Positions 1-9,044 of a DNA stretch of 50,793 bases are shown piece after piece. The notes under the pieces are model-generated. The model was not told the origin of the DNA and searched no databases. It was given only the letters and a program-made list of their open reading frames with translations. Position 1 is the stretch's first letter. Every line of letters begins with the position of its first letter. Origin of the DNA: Gemmatimonadota bacterium (GTDB lineage Bacteria > Latescibacterota > UBA2968 > UBA8231); contig JABHDC010000163.1 of assembly GCA_018673255.1 (NCBI GenBank), positions 1 through 50,793 on the forward strand, read 5' to 3'. The translations under genes were made by a program, and so were the position numbers.

Positions 1-203
1 CGGCACGACTCGTCATCTATGATGTATTGGGGCAGCGCGTGCGGACCCTGGTGCGAGGTGATGATGGCCTGGGCGCCGGCTTCTACACCGTCACCTGGGA
101 TGGCACCAACGCCCACGGCGCACCTGTTGGCAATGGCCTCTACTTCTACCGGTTGGAGACACCCGCTTTCCAGCGCACCGGCAAGATGATGATGATCAAG
201 TGA
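1..203 (+). CDS. C-terminal end of a secreted protein with FlgD-Ig / type-A sorting-like domain (5' end outside window)
   Basis: The reading frame is open from the window edge (first full codon at base 3) to TGA at 201-203, giving 66 residues. The translation has the usual features of the terminal FlgD-Ig-like domain: IYDVLGQRVRTLV, then FYTVTWDGTNAHG, then GNGLYFYRLE, ending in a basic-hydrophobic tail KMMMIK. The same arrangement closes three other proteins in this window. In Bacteroidetes-like lineages such domains direct export by the type IX system or anchor the protein at the surface. Whether a type IX system exists here cannot be seen. The function of the missing N-terminal part is unknown. 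Confidence 0.8.
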   Translation, partial: ARLVIYDVLGQRVRTLVRGDDGLGAGFYTVTWDGTNAHGAPVGNGLYFYRLETPAFQRTGKMMMIK

Positions 204-254
204 CCGATCATGATGATGATGTAGGTCGGATAACAAACGACCGACATGCTCGTG

Positions 255-276
255 GCTACTGCGCAACGGCAGTAGC
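255..276 (+). terminator. Short hairpin downstream of the sorting-domain gene
   Basis: GCTACTGC (255-262) and GCAGTAGC (269-276) form a perfect 8-bp stem with a 6-nt loop, about 50 nt after the stop codon at 203. No real T run follows (GGTGCTATAATC), so this may only protect the 3' end or assist the stronger hairpin at 295-325. Confidence 0.3.
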
Positions 277-290
277 GGTGCTATAATCAG

Positions 291-330
291 AAAAGGGGCG
301 GTGGATCACTTGGATCCACCGCCCCTTCTG
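291..330. terminator. Bidirectional terminator between convergent genes
   Basis: A perfect 13-bp stem, GGGGCGGTGGATC (295-307) and its complement (313-325), closes a 5-nt loop. On the minus strand the stem is followed by CTTTTCTGATTAT, which fits an intrinsic terminator for fabZ. On the plus strand it is followed by TTCTGC, a weaker tail for the gene ending at 203. The position between two convergent genes supports a shared terminator. Confidence 0.75.
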
Positions 331-372
331 CTATTTGCCTGCCTGGTTTCCCGGCCTGTTGGCGGCCGAGGG

Positions 373-825
373 TCAGCGTGCGACGGCCAGAATCTCTGCC
401 TCTGCGGCAATCTCGCTCTCAACGAAGGCCTGGGCTTTCATCTTGCAGGTTCCACGACGGGCCTGGAGAACGGTCAACTCAAGTCGAAGTTGGTCACCCG
501 GCACGACCTGCCGCCGGAAACGGGCCTTGTCGATGCCGGCAAAGAATGGGATCTGCCCTTCCTCGCCCTCCTGCAGCATCAATACTGCCCCGGTCTGAGC
601 AAGGGCCTCGATGATGAGCACCCCGGGCATAACGGGAAACTCAGGAAAGTGTCCCTGGAAGAACGGCTCGTTGGCCGTCACCGACTTGAGGCCAACAATG
701 CGCTCCCCCGGTACCATCTCGATGATGCGATCGACCAACAACAGAGGGTAGCGATGCGGGATGATCTTCTTGATTGCAACGATGTCGGGGAGGGTAGTAC
801 CCTCGGTTGTCGCTTCTGGGCTCAC
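373..825 (-). CDS. fabZ: 3-hydroxyacyl-[acyl-carrier-protein] dehydratase FabZ
   Basis: The product is 150 residues, the usual FabZ size. It dehydrates (3R)-hydroxyacyl-ACP to trans-2-enoyl-ACP in fatty-acid elongation in the cytoplasm. The hot-dog fold signatures are visible: [11 protein letters not shown] at residues 22-32, then [20 protein letters not shown] at 58-77, which supplies the catalytic His59 and Glu73. The start overlaps the end of the skp-like gene by 4 nt, so the two are probably translationally coupled. In many diderms fabZ is followed by lpxA and preceded by lpxD. Neither is here: fabZ is the last gene and runs into a strong terminator. Confidence 0.95.
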   Translation of the reverse strand: MSPEATTEGTTLPDIVAIKKIIPHRYPLLLVDRIIEMVPGERIVGLKSVTANEPFFQGHFPEFPVMPGVLIIEALAQTGAVLMLQEGEEGQIPFFAGIDKARFRRQVVPGDQLRLELTVLQARRGTCKMKAQAFVESEIAAEAEILAVAR

Positions 826-1382
826 TGTCCAGCCTCCTGAGCCTCGCGAGCCTCCTCCAGCTTCTCAAGTAGTCGATCCGTCACGTTGTACTTCTCAGGA
901 TCGGCATAGACGATGGCCCCATTGCTGGCCACATCGAAGATGAAATCGTAGCTCTCTTCCTGTGCCAGCTCCTCGAGAGCGGCATTGACCTTCTCGAAGA
1001 TCGGCGCAGACAGCTCGATGTTCTTTTTGAAGAGTTCGCCATTGGGTCCAAGCTTCTCCTGCGTGAACTGCTGCAGCGCCTGAACAGCCTGATCAAACTC
1101 GGCCTGCATTTCGGCCTTCTTCTGCTCGCTCATGAGCAGTTCCTGCTTACGAAAATCCTCCTGAAGCTTGACCAGCTTGCTCTGCCGGTCCATGGCCTCT
1201 TGCTCATACTGCTGCTGAAGGCGCTCGATCTCGCGCTGAATCTGCTGAAACTCAGGCAAGCGTTCCCGCAGGATTTCGGAGTCGATGTAACCGACCTTGA
1301 CATCGGCGTGCAACGCAGCAGGCAGGATCAAGAGACCCAACAGCAGGGCCGTGGCGAGGAATGGAATACCGAGTCGCTTCAT
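822..1382 (-). CDS. skp: OmpH/Skp-family periplasmic chaperone
   Basis: A 186-residue protein with a Sec signal peptide (hydrophobic core from residue 8, likely cleavage after LHA at 26). The mature start VGYIDSEIL is typical of OmpH. A long charged coiled coil follows (about 40-125, rich in E, Q, K and R), matching the tentacle helices of Skp that hold unfolded outer-membrane proteins. The C-terminal [18 protein letters not shown] is also a family hallmark. It lies between bamA and fabZ, a common arrangement, and probably hands barrel proteins to BamA in the periplasm. The Shine-Dalgarno signal is weak. Confidence 0.9.
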   Translation of the reverse strand: MKRLGIPFLATALLLGLLILPAALHADVKVGYIDSEILRERLPEFQQIQREIERLQQQYEQEAMDRQSKLVKLQEDFRKQELLMSEQKKAEMQAEFDQAVQALQQFTQEKLGPNGELFKKNIELSAPIFEKVNAALEELAQEESYDFIFDVASNGAIVYADPEKYNVTDRLLEKLEEAREAQEAGQ

Positions 1383-1439
1383 GAGATCTCTGGTCTGTTG
1401 GGGTAGAGGAAGTGAGGGCCCTTGCTGAAAGCCAAGTGG

Positions 1440-3788
1440 TTAGAAGAATCGTGGGCCGAACTGAAAGTGAGTGCTGATACCCGGGCGCTGCCCATCAACC
1501 TCGCGACGATCGAAGCCATATGCAAAATCGAATCCGATCATTCCCAGCATCGGGGTGAGCACGCGGAATCCGACACCGACGGACTTGCGAAGATCTGTCG
1601 GATCTAAGTCTGTGACACCTGCCCACGCATTGCCAGCGTCCATGAAGGCGAGGCCGATGACCTGACGCTCCGTGATGGGAAAACGGTACTCCAGGTTGAT
1701 CGTCATCATCGACCGACCGCCGACGTTGGTACCGAAGACATCGGATCGCAGTCCTCCGGTAGGGATACCCAAGGAGTCTGTCACAGCAGAGAATCTCGGA
1801 CCAAGGGATGCATCCGGATAGCCGCGCACCTGGCCGTCCCACCAGTCGACGCCACCCGGTGTGAACTTGTCCCAGAAGGAGATGTTCTCATCGTCGAACT
1901 TTGAGAACCCGTCGATGATGGCGAATTTCGTCTCAATGGCCAGGACGAATTTCCACCACGACGGCCGGTAATAGTTAGCAATAATCTCGTGGCGATGGAA
2001 GTCGGTGTCGCCGGCGATGAAGGAGGAGGCCACTTCAGGCGAATAACTGAGGACCGATCCACTGGTCGGAAAATCGGGCAGGTCCCGCGAATCACGACGA
2101 AGTGTGAGTTCAAGACTGGAGGTTGTACGCGGCTGGAAGCTGAGGTCGTCCTGATTGTAGTTGGAAGCGAAATCCGTGTAACGCTCATCACGCAATTCGT
2201 AACCAATCGACGCCGTGGTGTAGGAGAACCGCTTCAACCTGCGCCCCAGACGAACACTCACCGAATTCCGCTTGAAATCGAAACTGTTCAGATACTGCTG
2301 ATTCAGCGTATAGACGCGGAAAGAGAGGCTCGTCGGCGTGTCAAAGAGCCATGGCTCGGTGAAGCCCAGAAGGAATTGCTCGCGCCTCGTACCGAATTCC
2401 CAGCTGAAATCCAGATTCTGGCCCAGACCACGGAAATTGGGAATCTGCAATCCGAGCTGTCCGACGAGTTTATCACGATCCGAATATCCGGCACCCATCG
2501 ACGCAGCACCCGTGCGCTGCTCTTCGACGGAGAATGTCAGATCGATGAACTTGTCATCGCCGTAAGGACTGGTCTGCTCGTTGACCTGCACGTCCTTGAA
2601 GTACCCGAGCATGAACAGTCGACGTTGACTTTCCTGCAGCTGGCTCTGCTTGAAGACATCTCCCGGCCTCAGCGCGATCTCGCGACGCATGACCTTCTCG
2701 CGCGTCTTGACGTTACCGGCAAAGTCGATGCGGCGAATACGCCACGGTTCTCCCTCGAAGACTTGGAAGGACACATTGATGCTGTCGCCGTGGATGACTT
2801 CGTGGGGGATGATCTCGGTGTCGAGGTAGCCCCGCTCGTAATACGCCTGCTTGGCCAGATAGGCCAGCTCGGGCGCCGAATACTGGAAGACATCCCCTGG
2901 GCCGACTTCCAGTGCCATCTCCAGTTGTTCAGCTGTGAACAGCTCATTCCCATCCCAAGCGAATCCGCCGACGAAATACTGGTCACCTTCCTCTATCTTG
3001 AGATCGATGAACAGGCGCTGGCGCGTATCGTCGTAGTAGATGCTGTCACGGACAATCGAGGCCTGCTGATACCCCAGTGAGCGATAGTAGGCCAGAACTC
3101 GTTGCTTGTCTTCATCGAAGACATCTGCCTTGAATTCGCCGCCGCGCCACCACCTCTTGGGCTTGGTCTCCATCTGCTTGCGGATATTGCTGCCACTGAC
3201 CTGCTCATTGCCCGTGATGATGACGTCGGCCACCTTGACCTTCTCACCCTCGACAATGTCGTATTGCAGATAGACCTCACCGGGGCCCTCGTCCTCAAAG
3301 AGCGTGCCCTCGACCTGGGCGCTCAGATACCCTTTGTCCTCATAGAGCACCAAGATCCGCTGGCGCCCCCGAGCCACGTCTTTGGGGGCCACGACCTGAC
3401 CGGCGATCAGGCCAACGGCGTCCTTCATGTCGCGCTCTTTGATCTCCTTGTGACCCTTGAAGCGCACGCCCTTCAACGTCGGATATTCCTTGACGACGAT
3501 GATCAGCTTGAGCCCGGTGCCCGACTCAACCGGTTCGGCCCAGAGCTGAATATCCTCGAAAACATTCAACCCCTGAAGGGCACGCAATGCCTCCTGAACA
3601 TTCTCTTGGGAGAGCTCAATACCCGGTTCAATGCCAGCGGTGGTGCGGATCAGAGACTCGGCAACGCGACGCAAGTCGCCCTGGATCTCGATCTCTTCCA
3701 CTTGTGGCTGCGCCAAGGCTGTGATGGCAAGGAGTCCGACCAGGGACGCCACCAGCATCAGGCGGGGGCGTAGGGTCTTCAGGTACAT
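1440..3788 (-). CDS. bamA: Outer-membrane protein assembly factor BamA
   Basis: A 782-residue protein with a signal peptide (cleavage near ALA at 26). About five POTRA domains follow over roughly residues 27-390, then a C-terminal beta barrel ending in FQFGPRFF with a terminal aromatic residue. It inserts and folds beta-barrel proteins in the outer membrane. The start at 3788 is chosen because GGAGGA lies 6-7 nt upstream and the signal peptide begins there. The open frame extends 31 codons further upstream, but that stretch is Cys/Arg-rich and unlike a BamA N-terminus. It sits upstream of skp and fabZ and is likely cotranscribed with them. Confidence 0.96.
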   Translation of the reverse strand: MYLKTLRPRLMLVASLVGLLAITALAQPQVEEIEIQGDLRRVAESLIRTTAGIEPGIELSQENVQEALRALQGLNVFEDIQLWAEPVESGTGLKLIIVVKEYPTLKGVRFKGHKEIKERDMKDAVGLIAGQVVAPKDVARGRQRILVLYEDKGYLSAQVEGTLFEDEGPGEVYLQYDIVEGEKVKVADVIITGNEQVSGSNIRKQMETKPKRWWRGGEFKADVFDEDKQRVLAYYRSLGYQQASIVRDSIYYDDTRQRLFIDLKIEEGDQYFVGGFAWDGNELFTAEQLEMALEVGPGDVFQYSAPELAYLAKQAYYERGYLDTEIIPHEVIHGDSINVSFQVFEGEPWRIRRIDFAGNVKTREKVMRREIALRPGDVFKQSQLQESQRRLFMLGYFKDVQVNEQTSPYGDDKFIDLTFSVEEQRTGAASMGAGYSDRDKLVGQLGLQIPNFRGLGQNLDFSWEFGTRREQFLLGFTEPWLFDTPTSLSFRVYTLNQQYLNSFDFKRNSVSVRLGRRLKRFSYTTASIGYELRDERYTDFASNYNQDDLSFQPRTTSSLELTLRRDSRDLPDFPTSGSVLSYSPEVASSFIAGDTDFHRHEIIANYYRPSWWKFVLAIETKFAIIDGFSKFDDENISFWDKFTPGGVDWWDGQVRGYPDASLGPRFSAVTDSLGIPTGGLRSDVFGTNVGGRSMMTINLEYRFPITERQVIGLAFMDAGNAWAGVTDLDPTDLRKSVGVGFRVLTPMLGMIGFDFAYGFDRREVDGQRPGISTHFQFGPRFF

Positions 3789-3885
3789 GAATAATCCTCC
3801 TGCGGGCGGATCCTCGCCGCACCCCCGGTCACATCGCCGGCGGCAACAGATCCTGGCAGTCTTGATGGTGCAGTGAAACAACCCG

Positions 3886-3937
3886 AAAGCCGCCCTGACC
3901 CTTTGGACGTGATCTCACGCAGGGACAGAGCGGCTTT
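3886..3937 (-). terminator. Likely terminator after clpC
   Basis: AAAGCCG (3886-3892) pairs with CGGCTTT (3931-3937). The stem continues through CTG/CAG and CCCT/AGGG with small mismatches, leaving a large loop. On the minus strand the hairpin lies just after the clpC stop and is followed by CGGGTTGTTTC. The gap 3789-3974 also has to hold any bamA promoter; I see no convincing -35/-10 pair there. Confidence 0.5.
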
Positions 3938-3974
3938 GCGAAACTTCATCGAACTGCGGTGGAAACAGCGTACG

Positions 3975-6443
3975 TCAGCCAGCTGTCTCCGGCTTCTTCT
4001 CTTCTTCAACGTCGGCGTTGTCGCGCTCTTCATCAAAAACGAGCGCCTCGCCCTTCTTGGTGACTCGAATCCGGCTGCCATCAGGGAAATTCCCCTGCAG
4101 TATTTCTTCGGCCAGCGGATCTTCAAGCAGCTTTTGCACCGTACGCTTGAGGTAACGTGCACCATAGGTCTGGTCAAAACCCTTTTCGGCCAACAAGGCC
4201 TTGGCGCCGGGAGTGATCCGGAGCCCGATATCGCGGTCCACGAGACGCGTCTTGAAGTCGTCGAGGACGATATCGATGATCTCAGTGATGTTCTCGCGGG
4301 TGAGCCCATGGAAGATGACCGTATCGTCGATCCGGTTGATGAACTCCGGACTGAAGGTCTTCTTCATCGAATCGTTGATCTTCTCTTCTATCTGCGCGTT
4401 ACGTGCTTCTTCATCCGATTTCTGGAAGCCGAGCACACCGCCGGATCCAACTTCGCGAGATCCGACATTCGACGTCATGATCAGCACCGTGTTGCGGAAA
4501 TCGACCTTCCGACCGGTGCTGTCCGTCAAGCGACCCTCATCCAGAATCTGCAGCATGACGTTGAAGACGTCAGGGTGCGCCTTTTCCATCTCATCAAGGA
4601 GCACGACAGAGTATGGGCGACGCCGCACACGCTCCGTCAACTGCCCACCCTCATCGAAACCGACGTAACCCGGAGGCGCGCCGATCAGTCGGGAGACGGT
4701 GAATTTCTCCATGTATTCCGACATATCGACGGTGATCAACGCCTCTTCATCTCCGAAGAGGAATTCAGCCAGCTTGGCCGCCAGATAGGTCTTGCCGACA
4801 CCCGTCGGGCCGAGGAAGAAGAATGACCCGATGGGCTGCTTCGGATCCTGCAATCCGGCGCGGCTTCTGCGAATCGCCTTTGCGACCGTCTCCACCGCCT
4901 TCTCTTGACCCACCACCGCCTTGCGGAGTTCCTGCTCCATCGCCAGCAGGCGTTCACTCTCGCTGGCTGCCAGACGCTGCATCGGCACGCCCGTGACAGA
5001 AGAGATGACCTCGGCAATGTCATCTTCGGTCACTTCCACGACTTCAGAGCGGACCTCTTCTTCCCAGGCGCGGCGCTTGGCCTGCAGGGTCTCGCGCAGT
5101 GTGTGGGCCTCATCCCGCAGAGCGGCCGCTTCCTCGAATTCCTGCTTTTCGGAACACTCAAGCTTCTTTCGATCAATATCCTGAATCTGCGATTCGAGTT
5201 CACCGATCTCCTCTGGTGGACTCAAACGAGCCAGGTGAACCCGAGCGCCGGTTTCGTCGATCACATCAATCGCCTTGTCAGGCAGATACCGATCAGAGAT
5301 GTATCGATCCGCTTGCTTCACCGCATAGGTGACAACGTCATCGCCGAAAGTCACATTGTGATGGCTCTCGTAGCTGCTGCGCAGGCCCTTGACGATCTCG
5401 ATCGTGTCTTCCACCGACGGCGGTTCCACCATGATCGATTGGAAGCGCCGCTCAAGAGCGCCATCTTTCTCGATGTACTTGCGGTATTCATCCAGCGTCG
5501 TGGCGCCGATACACTGCAGTTCACCCCGCGAGAGGGCGGGTTTGAACATGTTGGACGCGTCGAGCGTGCCCTCAGCCGACCCGGCACCCACGATGGTATG
5601 CAACTCATCGATGAAGATGACGACGTCCTTGTTCTGCTGCAGTTCGTTGAGCACCGCCTTGATGCGCTCCTCGAACTGGCCACGATACTTGGTGCCAGCC
5701 ACAACACCACCCATATCGAGGGTGACAAGCCGTTTGTCCAGCAGGATCTGCGGCACACGCTTTTCGACGATTCGCTGGGCCAGTCCTTCGACAATGGCTG
5801 TCTTGCCAACGCCCGGATCACCGATCAGGATGGGATTATTCTTCTTGCGTCGCGACAGGATCTGTGTGACCCGCTCGATCTCTTTGCTGCGACCGATGAC
5901 CGGGTCAAGCTTGCCTTCACGAGCCAGCTCTGTCATATCTCGACCGAAGTGATCAAGGAAGGGTGTCTTGCTCTTCTTGCCCTTTTCCTTCTGACCACCC
6001 GTCGTCTTGCCCTCCAGGACAGCAACCGTCTCTTCCATCGCCGTCTTGTAATCGACACCGAAGGCGGCCAGAATCTGGGCGGCTACGCCCTCCTTGTCCT
6101 TGAGCAGTGCGAGCAGGAGATGCTCGACGTCGACAAACTGCGTCTTCATCTCCTTCGCCTCATTGGCGGCGACTTCAAGGATCTGTTTGGCCCGTGGCGT
6201 AAATGGGACCTCGCCGATCGTCATCGTGCCCCCGGAGGTGGCCACGTAATCTTCGACTGACTGCTTTACCGTCTCGAGGTTGAGGCCGAGGTTGGTGAGG
6301 ACCGTGACGGCCTTCCCCTTCCCTTCCTTGATGATGCCCAGCAGGAGGTGCTCGGTCCCAATGTAATTGTGGCCGAGACGCGCGGATTCTTCGCGCGCAT
6401 ACTGCATAACCCGCTTCACACCATCGGTGAACATATTGTTCAT
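3975..6443 (-). CDS. clpC: ATP-dependent Clp protease ATP-binding subunit ClpC
   Basis: A Hsp100 AAA+ unfoldase of 822 residues. It has two N-terminal Clp-N repeats (about 1-145), a first AAA+ module with Walker A GDPGVGKT at 208-215, a UVR-type helical middle domain (about 415-460) that marks ClpC rather than ClpA or ClpB, and a second AAA+ module with GPTGVGKT at 545-552. It feeds substrates to ClpP. In Firmicutes, McsB-phosphorylated arginines are its degradation signal, and mcsA and mcsB lie just upstream here. ATG at 6443 is preferred; a TTG two codons upstream is possible. GGAG lies 10 nt before the ATG. No clpP is in the window. Confidence 0.96.
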   Translation of the reverse strand: MNNMFTDGVKRVMQYAREESARLGHNYIGTEHLLLGIIKEGKGKAVTVLTNLGLNLETVKQSVEDYVATSGGTMTIGEVPFTPRAKQILEVAANEAKEMKTQFVDVEHLLLALLKDKEGVAAQILAAFGVDYKTAMEETVAVLEGKTTGGQKEKGKKSKTPFLDHFGRDMTELAREGKLDPVIGRSKEIERVTQILSRRKKNNPILIGDPGVGKTAIVEGLAQRIVEKRVPQILLDKRLVTLDMGGVVAGTKYRGQFEERIKAVLNELQQNKDVVIFIDELHTIVGAGSAEGTLDASNMFKPALSRGELQCIGATTLDEYRKYIEKDGALERRFQSIMVEPPSVEDTIEIVKGLRSSYESHHNVTFGDDVVTYAVKQADRYISDRYLPDKAIDVIDETGARVHLARLSPPEEIGELESQIQDIDRKKLECSEKQEFEEAAALRDEAHTLRETLQAKRRAWEEEVRSEVVEVTEDDIAEVISSVTGVPMQRLAASESERLLAMEQELRKAVVGQEKAVETVAKAIRRSRAGLQDPKQPIGSFFFLGPTGVGKTYLAAKLAEFLFGDEEALITVDMSEYMEKFTVSRLIGAPPGYVGFDEGGQLTERVRRRPYSVVLLDEMEKAHPDVFNVMLQILDEGRLTDSTGRKVDFRNTVLIMTSNVGSREVGSGGVLGFQKSDEEARNAQIEEKINDSMKKTFSPEFINRIDDTVIFHGLTRENITEIIDIVLDDFKTRLVDRDIGLRITPGAKALLAEKGFDQTYGARYLKRTVQKLLEDPLAEEILQGNFPDGSRIRVTKKGEALVFDEERDNADVEEEKKPETAG

Positions 6444-6670
6444 GGACAACGATCTCCGGAGTTGTCGAACGGCCGCTGGCCTGGTTCGAACGACGACATC
6501 GTGAATGACGACGCCCTAAACGAGAACATCTTGTCGGGACGGTTCGTCAAAGGTGATGTCTTGGTCGATTTGGAAGGACAGGCGGCCGTTTGCGCCTGTC
6601 GGGTCAAACTACTGATCGGCCTTCGTAGTGTCAAGATGGCTTCAGGCCTGTCATATTCATCGTAACTCAT
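6440..6670 (-). CDS. Possible 76-codon gene bridging mcsB and clpC (unrecognised)
   Basis: This frame opens with an ATG that overlaps the mcsB stop as ATGA (6667-6670) and closes with a TGA that overlaps the clpC ATG as ATGA (6440-6443). That is how translationally coupled operon genes look. The translation starts MSYDEYDRPEAILTL and then becomes rich in Ser, Thr, Arg and Pro, with no recognised domain. Its codons do not show the strong G/C third-position preference of the neighbours. The alternative is that the 217 nt are a non-coding spacer with a promoter and the junctions are coincidence. I recognise no family and assign no function. Confidence 0.3.
   Translation of the reverse strand: MSYDEYDRPEAILTLRRPISSLTRQAQTAACPSKSTKTSPLTNRPDKMFSFRASSFTMSSFEPGQRPFDNSGDRCP
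6606..6634 (-). promoter_or_regulatory. Candidate sigma-70-type promoter for clpC
   Basis: On the minus strand TTGACA (6634-6629) is followed after exactly 17 nt by TAGTTT (6611-6606). The -35 is perfect and the -10 matches 3 of 6. It would start transcription near 6600, about 155 nt before the clpC ATG, and would argue that the spacer is regulatory rather than coding. Confidence 0.3.
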
Positions 6671-7728
6671 TGTCCGTCCGATACTTCCGTCAGTTTTCTC
6701 CGCACGAGTTGCGCCCGCCGTAGATCACGCTCCTCGGGGTCAAGGGCACTGCCGGCTTCCGCCTGCATGTGGGCCGGTTGCGTGGCGATCATCAAGTGGT
6801 TGAGGAACGCCGCCGGCACATCGAGCAAACCGATCGTGAGGCCGAGACGAACGGCCGACAGCAGATTCATGAATTCCTGACTCGACAAGACCCGGGCATA
6901 CTGCAGCAAACCATAGGCCCGCCACACCTTGTCCTCCACCTGCGACCTGGCTTCACGCAACAGGCTTTGTTGCGCATCCTTCTCGTATTCAACGAGCTGC
7001 GAGGTAATGCGCAAGAGCCCCTCGACGATTTTCTCCTCAGAAGATCCGAGTGTCGCCTGGTTAGAGACCTGGAAGAGATTGCCGGATGCATTGCTACCTT
7101 CGCCGTAGACGCCACGCACCGTGAAGGACAGCTGATTCAATCCCTGCAGCACCCGTTCCATGTCTTCGGTGAGGACGAGGGCGGGGAGGTGGATGAGGAT
7201 CGAAGCCCTGAGGCCCGTGCCCGTATTGGTGGGGCAAGCGGTGAGAAAACCAAGCTGGTCGTCGTGGGCACAGCCGAGGGCACCCGTAATCTCGGCATCG
7301 AGGGCGGCAATTGCCGCCCAGGTCTGCTGGGCCTGCGTCCCGGGGTAGATGGCCTGCAGGCGCAAATGATCTTCCTCATTGATCATCACGCTGAGTGACT
7401 CATCCTGATTGAACAGGATACCGCGCTCACCCTTGTCCTCGGCCAGCGATGGACTGATAAGGTGTCGCTCAACCAGCACTCGCCGCTCGTTGGCATCCAG
7501 GGCGTTCATGCTGAAGTAGCTGGCCGTCGTCATCTGGCGAGAGTCTTTGGCCGCAGCAAGAACCTCATCGATCACCTTGCGCTGATCCTCGACACTGATA
7601 CGGGGAGCAAATGCATAGTTCGACAGATTCCGTGCCAGACGGGCACGACAACTGATGACGATGCCCTCGGCGTCATCTGCCCCACTCATCCAACTCGGCA
7701 CGGTGCCAGCAATACTGTCCAGACTCAT
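6667..7728 (-). CDS. mcsB: McsB-type protein-arginine kinase
   Basis: A phosphagen-kinase-fold enzyme of 353 residues that phosphorylates arginine side chains on proteins. Recognisable parts are SCRARLARNL (26-35), NEEDHLRLQ (117-125) with the catalytic acidic residues, CPTNTGTG (165-172) with the active-site Cys165, and YGEGSNASGN (208-217). RDLRRA at 334-339 fits the RDxxRA phosphoarginine-binding motif in the McsB C-terminal domain. The partner mcsA lies 33 nt upstream and clpC follows, the classical arginine-phosphorylation/ClpC degradation pathway. The repressor gene ctsR that normally heads this operon in Firmicutes is absent; lolD takes its place. Confidence 0.93.
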   Translation of the reverse strand: MSLDSIAGTVPSWMSGADDAEGIVISCRARLARNLSNYAFAPRISVEDQRKVIDEVLAAAKDSRQMTTASYFSMNALDANERRVLVERHLISPSLAEDKGERGILFNQDESLSVMINEEDHLRLQAIYPGTQAQQTWAAIAALDAEITGALGCAHDDQLGFLTACPTNTGTGLRASILIHLPALVLTEDMERVLQGLNQLSFTVRGVYGEGSNASGNLFQVSNQATLGSSEEKIVEGLLRITSQLVEYEKDAQQSLLREARSQVEDKVWRAYGLLQYARVLSSQEFMNLLSAVRLGLTIGLLDVPAAFLNHLMIATQPAHMQAEAGSALDPEERDLRRAQLVRRKLTEVSDGQ

Positions 7729-7761
7729 CCTATAGGTCCTTGGCTCTCAGGTTGCTGTATT

Positions 7762-8313
7762 TCAGGCATCTGCCGCTTCCAGACGCGCAATCTGATCTCG
7801 TAGTTCAGCGGCTCGCTCATAGGCCTCGTTCTCGACCGCCTGCACCAACTCCGATCGCAACCGCTGTACATCCGTGACGTTGCCTTCCACGATTTCCTCG
7901 ACAACTGTCGGGGCGGCTCCCGGGACTCGACCCACGTGGTGATCAGCTCCGTGAATCCTTTTCAGCAGCCGACGCAGGGGTTTGGCGAACGCCGTGTAGC
8001 AGCTCGAGCATCCCAGGCGCCCCAGCTTCCGGAATTCGTCGTACGTCATGCCGCAGTCTGGGCAGGCGGCGGTCTTGGAATCACTCTTGGAGAGATGGCC
8101 GACAACGACATTGACTTTCTTCTTCTTCGCCGGTGTTGGTTCGATCTTCTGATCGCTTCCAGTCGCCGTCGTGTCGTCGGTCTCTGCCTGTTGCTGGCTG
8201 ATCTGGGTCGCACAGGCTGCACATAGATGGGCTGTCTTCTTCTCGTCACCTGCGACTGTCGTGAACTCGATCGTCGCCTCACGCTTCTTGCATGATTCAC
8301 ATTGCATTTTCAC
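7762..8313 (-). CDS. mcsA: McsA-like zinc-finger/UVR protein, activator of McsB
   Basis: A 183-residue protein. It has CESCKKR (CxxC at 5-8) with a second CAAC pair near residue 31-34, a charged linker with a KKKK cluster, then CPDCGMTYDEF and GCSSCY zinc motifs, and a C-terminal UVR helical hairpin (LRSELVQAVENEAYERAAEL). In Firmicutes McsA binds zinc and stimulates the arginine kinase McsB and the ClpC complex. The start overlaps the end of lolD by 4 nt, which puts the heat-shock-type module inside an envelope-protein operon. Confidence 0.9.
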   Translation of the reverse strand: MKMQCESCKKREATIEFTTVAGDEKKTAHLCAACATQISQQQAETDDTTATGSDQKIEPTPAKKKKVNVVVGHLSKSDSKTAACPDCGMTYDEFRKLGRLGCSSCYTAFAKPLRRLLKRIHGADHHVGRVPGAAPTVVEEIVEGNVTDVQRLRSELVQAVENEAYERAAELRDQIARLEAADA

Positions 8314-9044
8314 ATCTTCCTCATGTCCCCATCGAACTGCAGGACGCCCGCTTCAATATGCCCGTGCCGACTCAGACCGGCAGCCAGATCGCGATCATGC
8401 GTCATGACGACGAAGGTCTGCCGCTCTTCCCTGGCCAGATCCTCAATAACCCCGTGCAAGCGGTCGCTCGTCTCCGGATCCAGGTTTCCCGATGGCTCGT
8501 CGGCCAAGACAACCTGGGGTCGCATCATCAATGCCCTGGCAATAGCCACTCGCTGACACTCGCCACCACTCAACTCTCCGGGTCGATGGGCCAGACGTTC
8601 GGCCAAACCCACCCTGTCGAGTAGCTCGGCCGCGCGCTCGTGGACTTCGGCGGGTGGCAGCGAGGCGATAAGCGCCGGCATCTGAACATTCTCCAGTGCA
8701 GTGAACTCGGGCAACAGATTGTGGTGCTGAAACACGAACCCGATGTGTTCATTGCGGAAACTCGCCAGGGCATCCTCGTCCAGACGGCTCACATCCTCGC
8801 CATCGATGAGCAGCTGTCCCTCCGTCGGCCGATCAAGGGTCCCCAGAATGTGCAGGAGAGTGCTCTTGCCCACGCCAGAAGCGCCGGTAATGGCCACTGT
8901 ATCTCCCCGGTGAACCTTGAGATCGACATGGCGCAGGATCTCCAGATCCTGGGTCCCCCCATCGTAGACCTTGCGGATTCCACGTGCGTCGATGACGACG
9001 TCACCGGTTCCCCGCTCTGTATCTGCTGCTATGGATTCTGTCAT
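8310..9044 (-). CDS. lolD: Lipoprotein-releasing ABC transporter ATPase LolD
   Basis: A 244-residue ABC ATPase of the MacB/LolD type. It has Walker A GASGVGKST, a Q-loop region FVFQHHNLLPEFTALENV (the last part is characteristic of LolD), signature LSGGECQRVAIARAL and Walker B VVLADEPSGNLD. It energises removal of lipoproteins from the inner membrane for transfer to LolA. The start is taken as ATG at 9044, overlapping the lolC stop as TGATG. A GTG one codon upstream (9047) is also possible. It lies directly after its permease. Confidence 0.94.
   Translation of the reverse strand: MTESIAADTERGTGDVVIDARGIRKVYDGGTQDLEILRHVDLKVHRGDTVAITGASGVGKSTLLHILGTLDRPTEGQLLIDGEDVSRLDEDALASFRNEHIGFVFQHHNLLPEFTALENVQMPALIASLPPAEVHERAAELLDRVGLAERLAHRPGELSGGECQRVAIARALMMRPQVVLADEPSGNLDPETSDRLHGVIEDLAREERQTFVVMTHDRDLAAGLSRHGHIEAGVLQFDGDMRKM

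Noticed and set aside
3789..3881. A 31-codon N-terminal extension of BamA
   Set aside because: The extension is Cys/Arg-rich and out of family, while the internal ATG at 3788 has an ideal GGAGGA and begins the signal peptide.
4905..6260. A 451-codon plus-strand frame opposite clpC
   Set aside because: Entirely antisense to conserved ClpC sequence; a codon-bias shadow with no recognisable motif.
6348..6665. A 105-codon plus-strand frame across the mcsB-clpC gap
   Set aside because: More than a quarter is antisense to the clpC start, there is no Shine-Dalgarno, and it is in the wrong direction for the operon. The minus-strand frame with two ATGA junctions is the better candidate.
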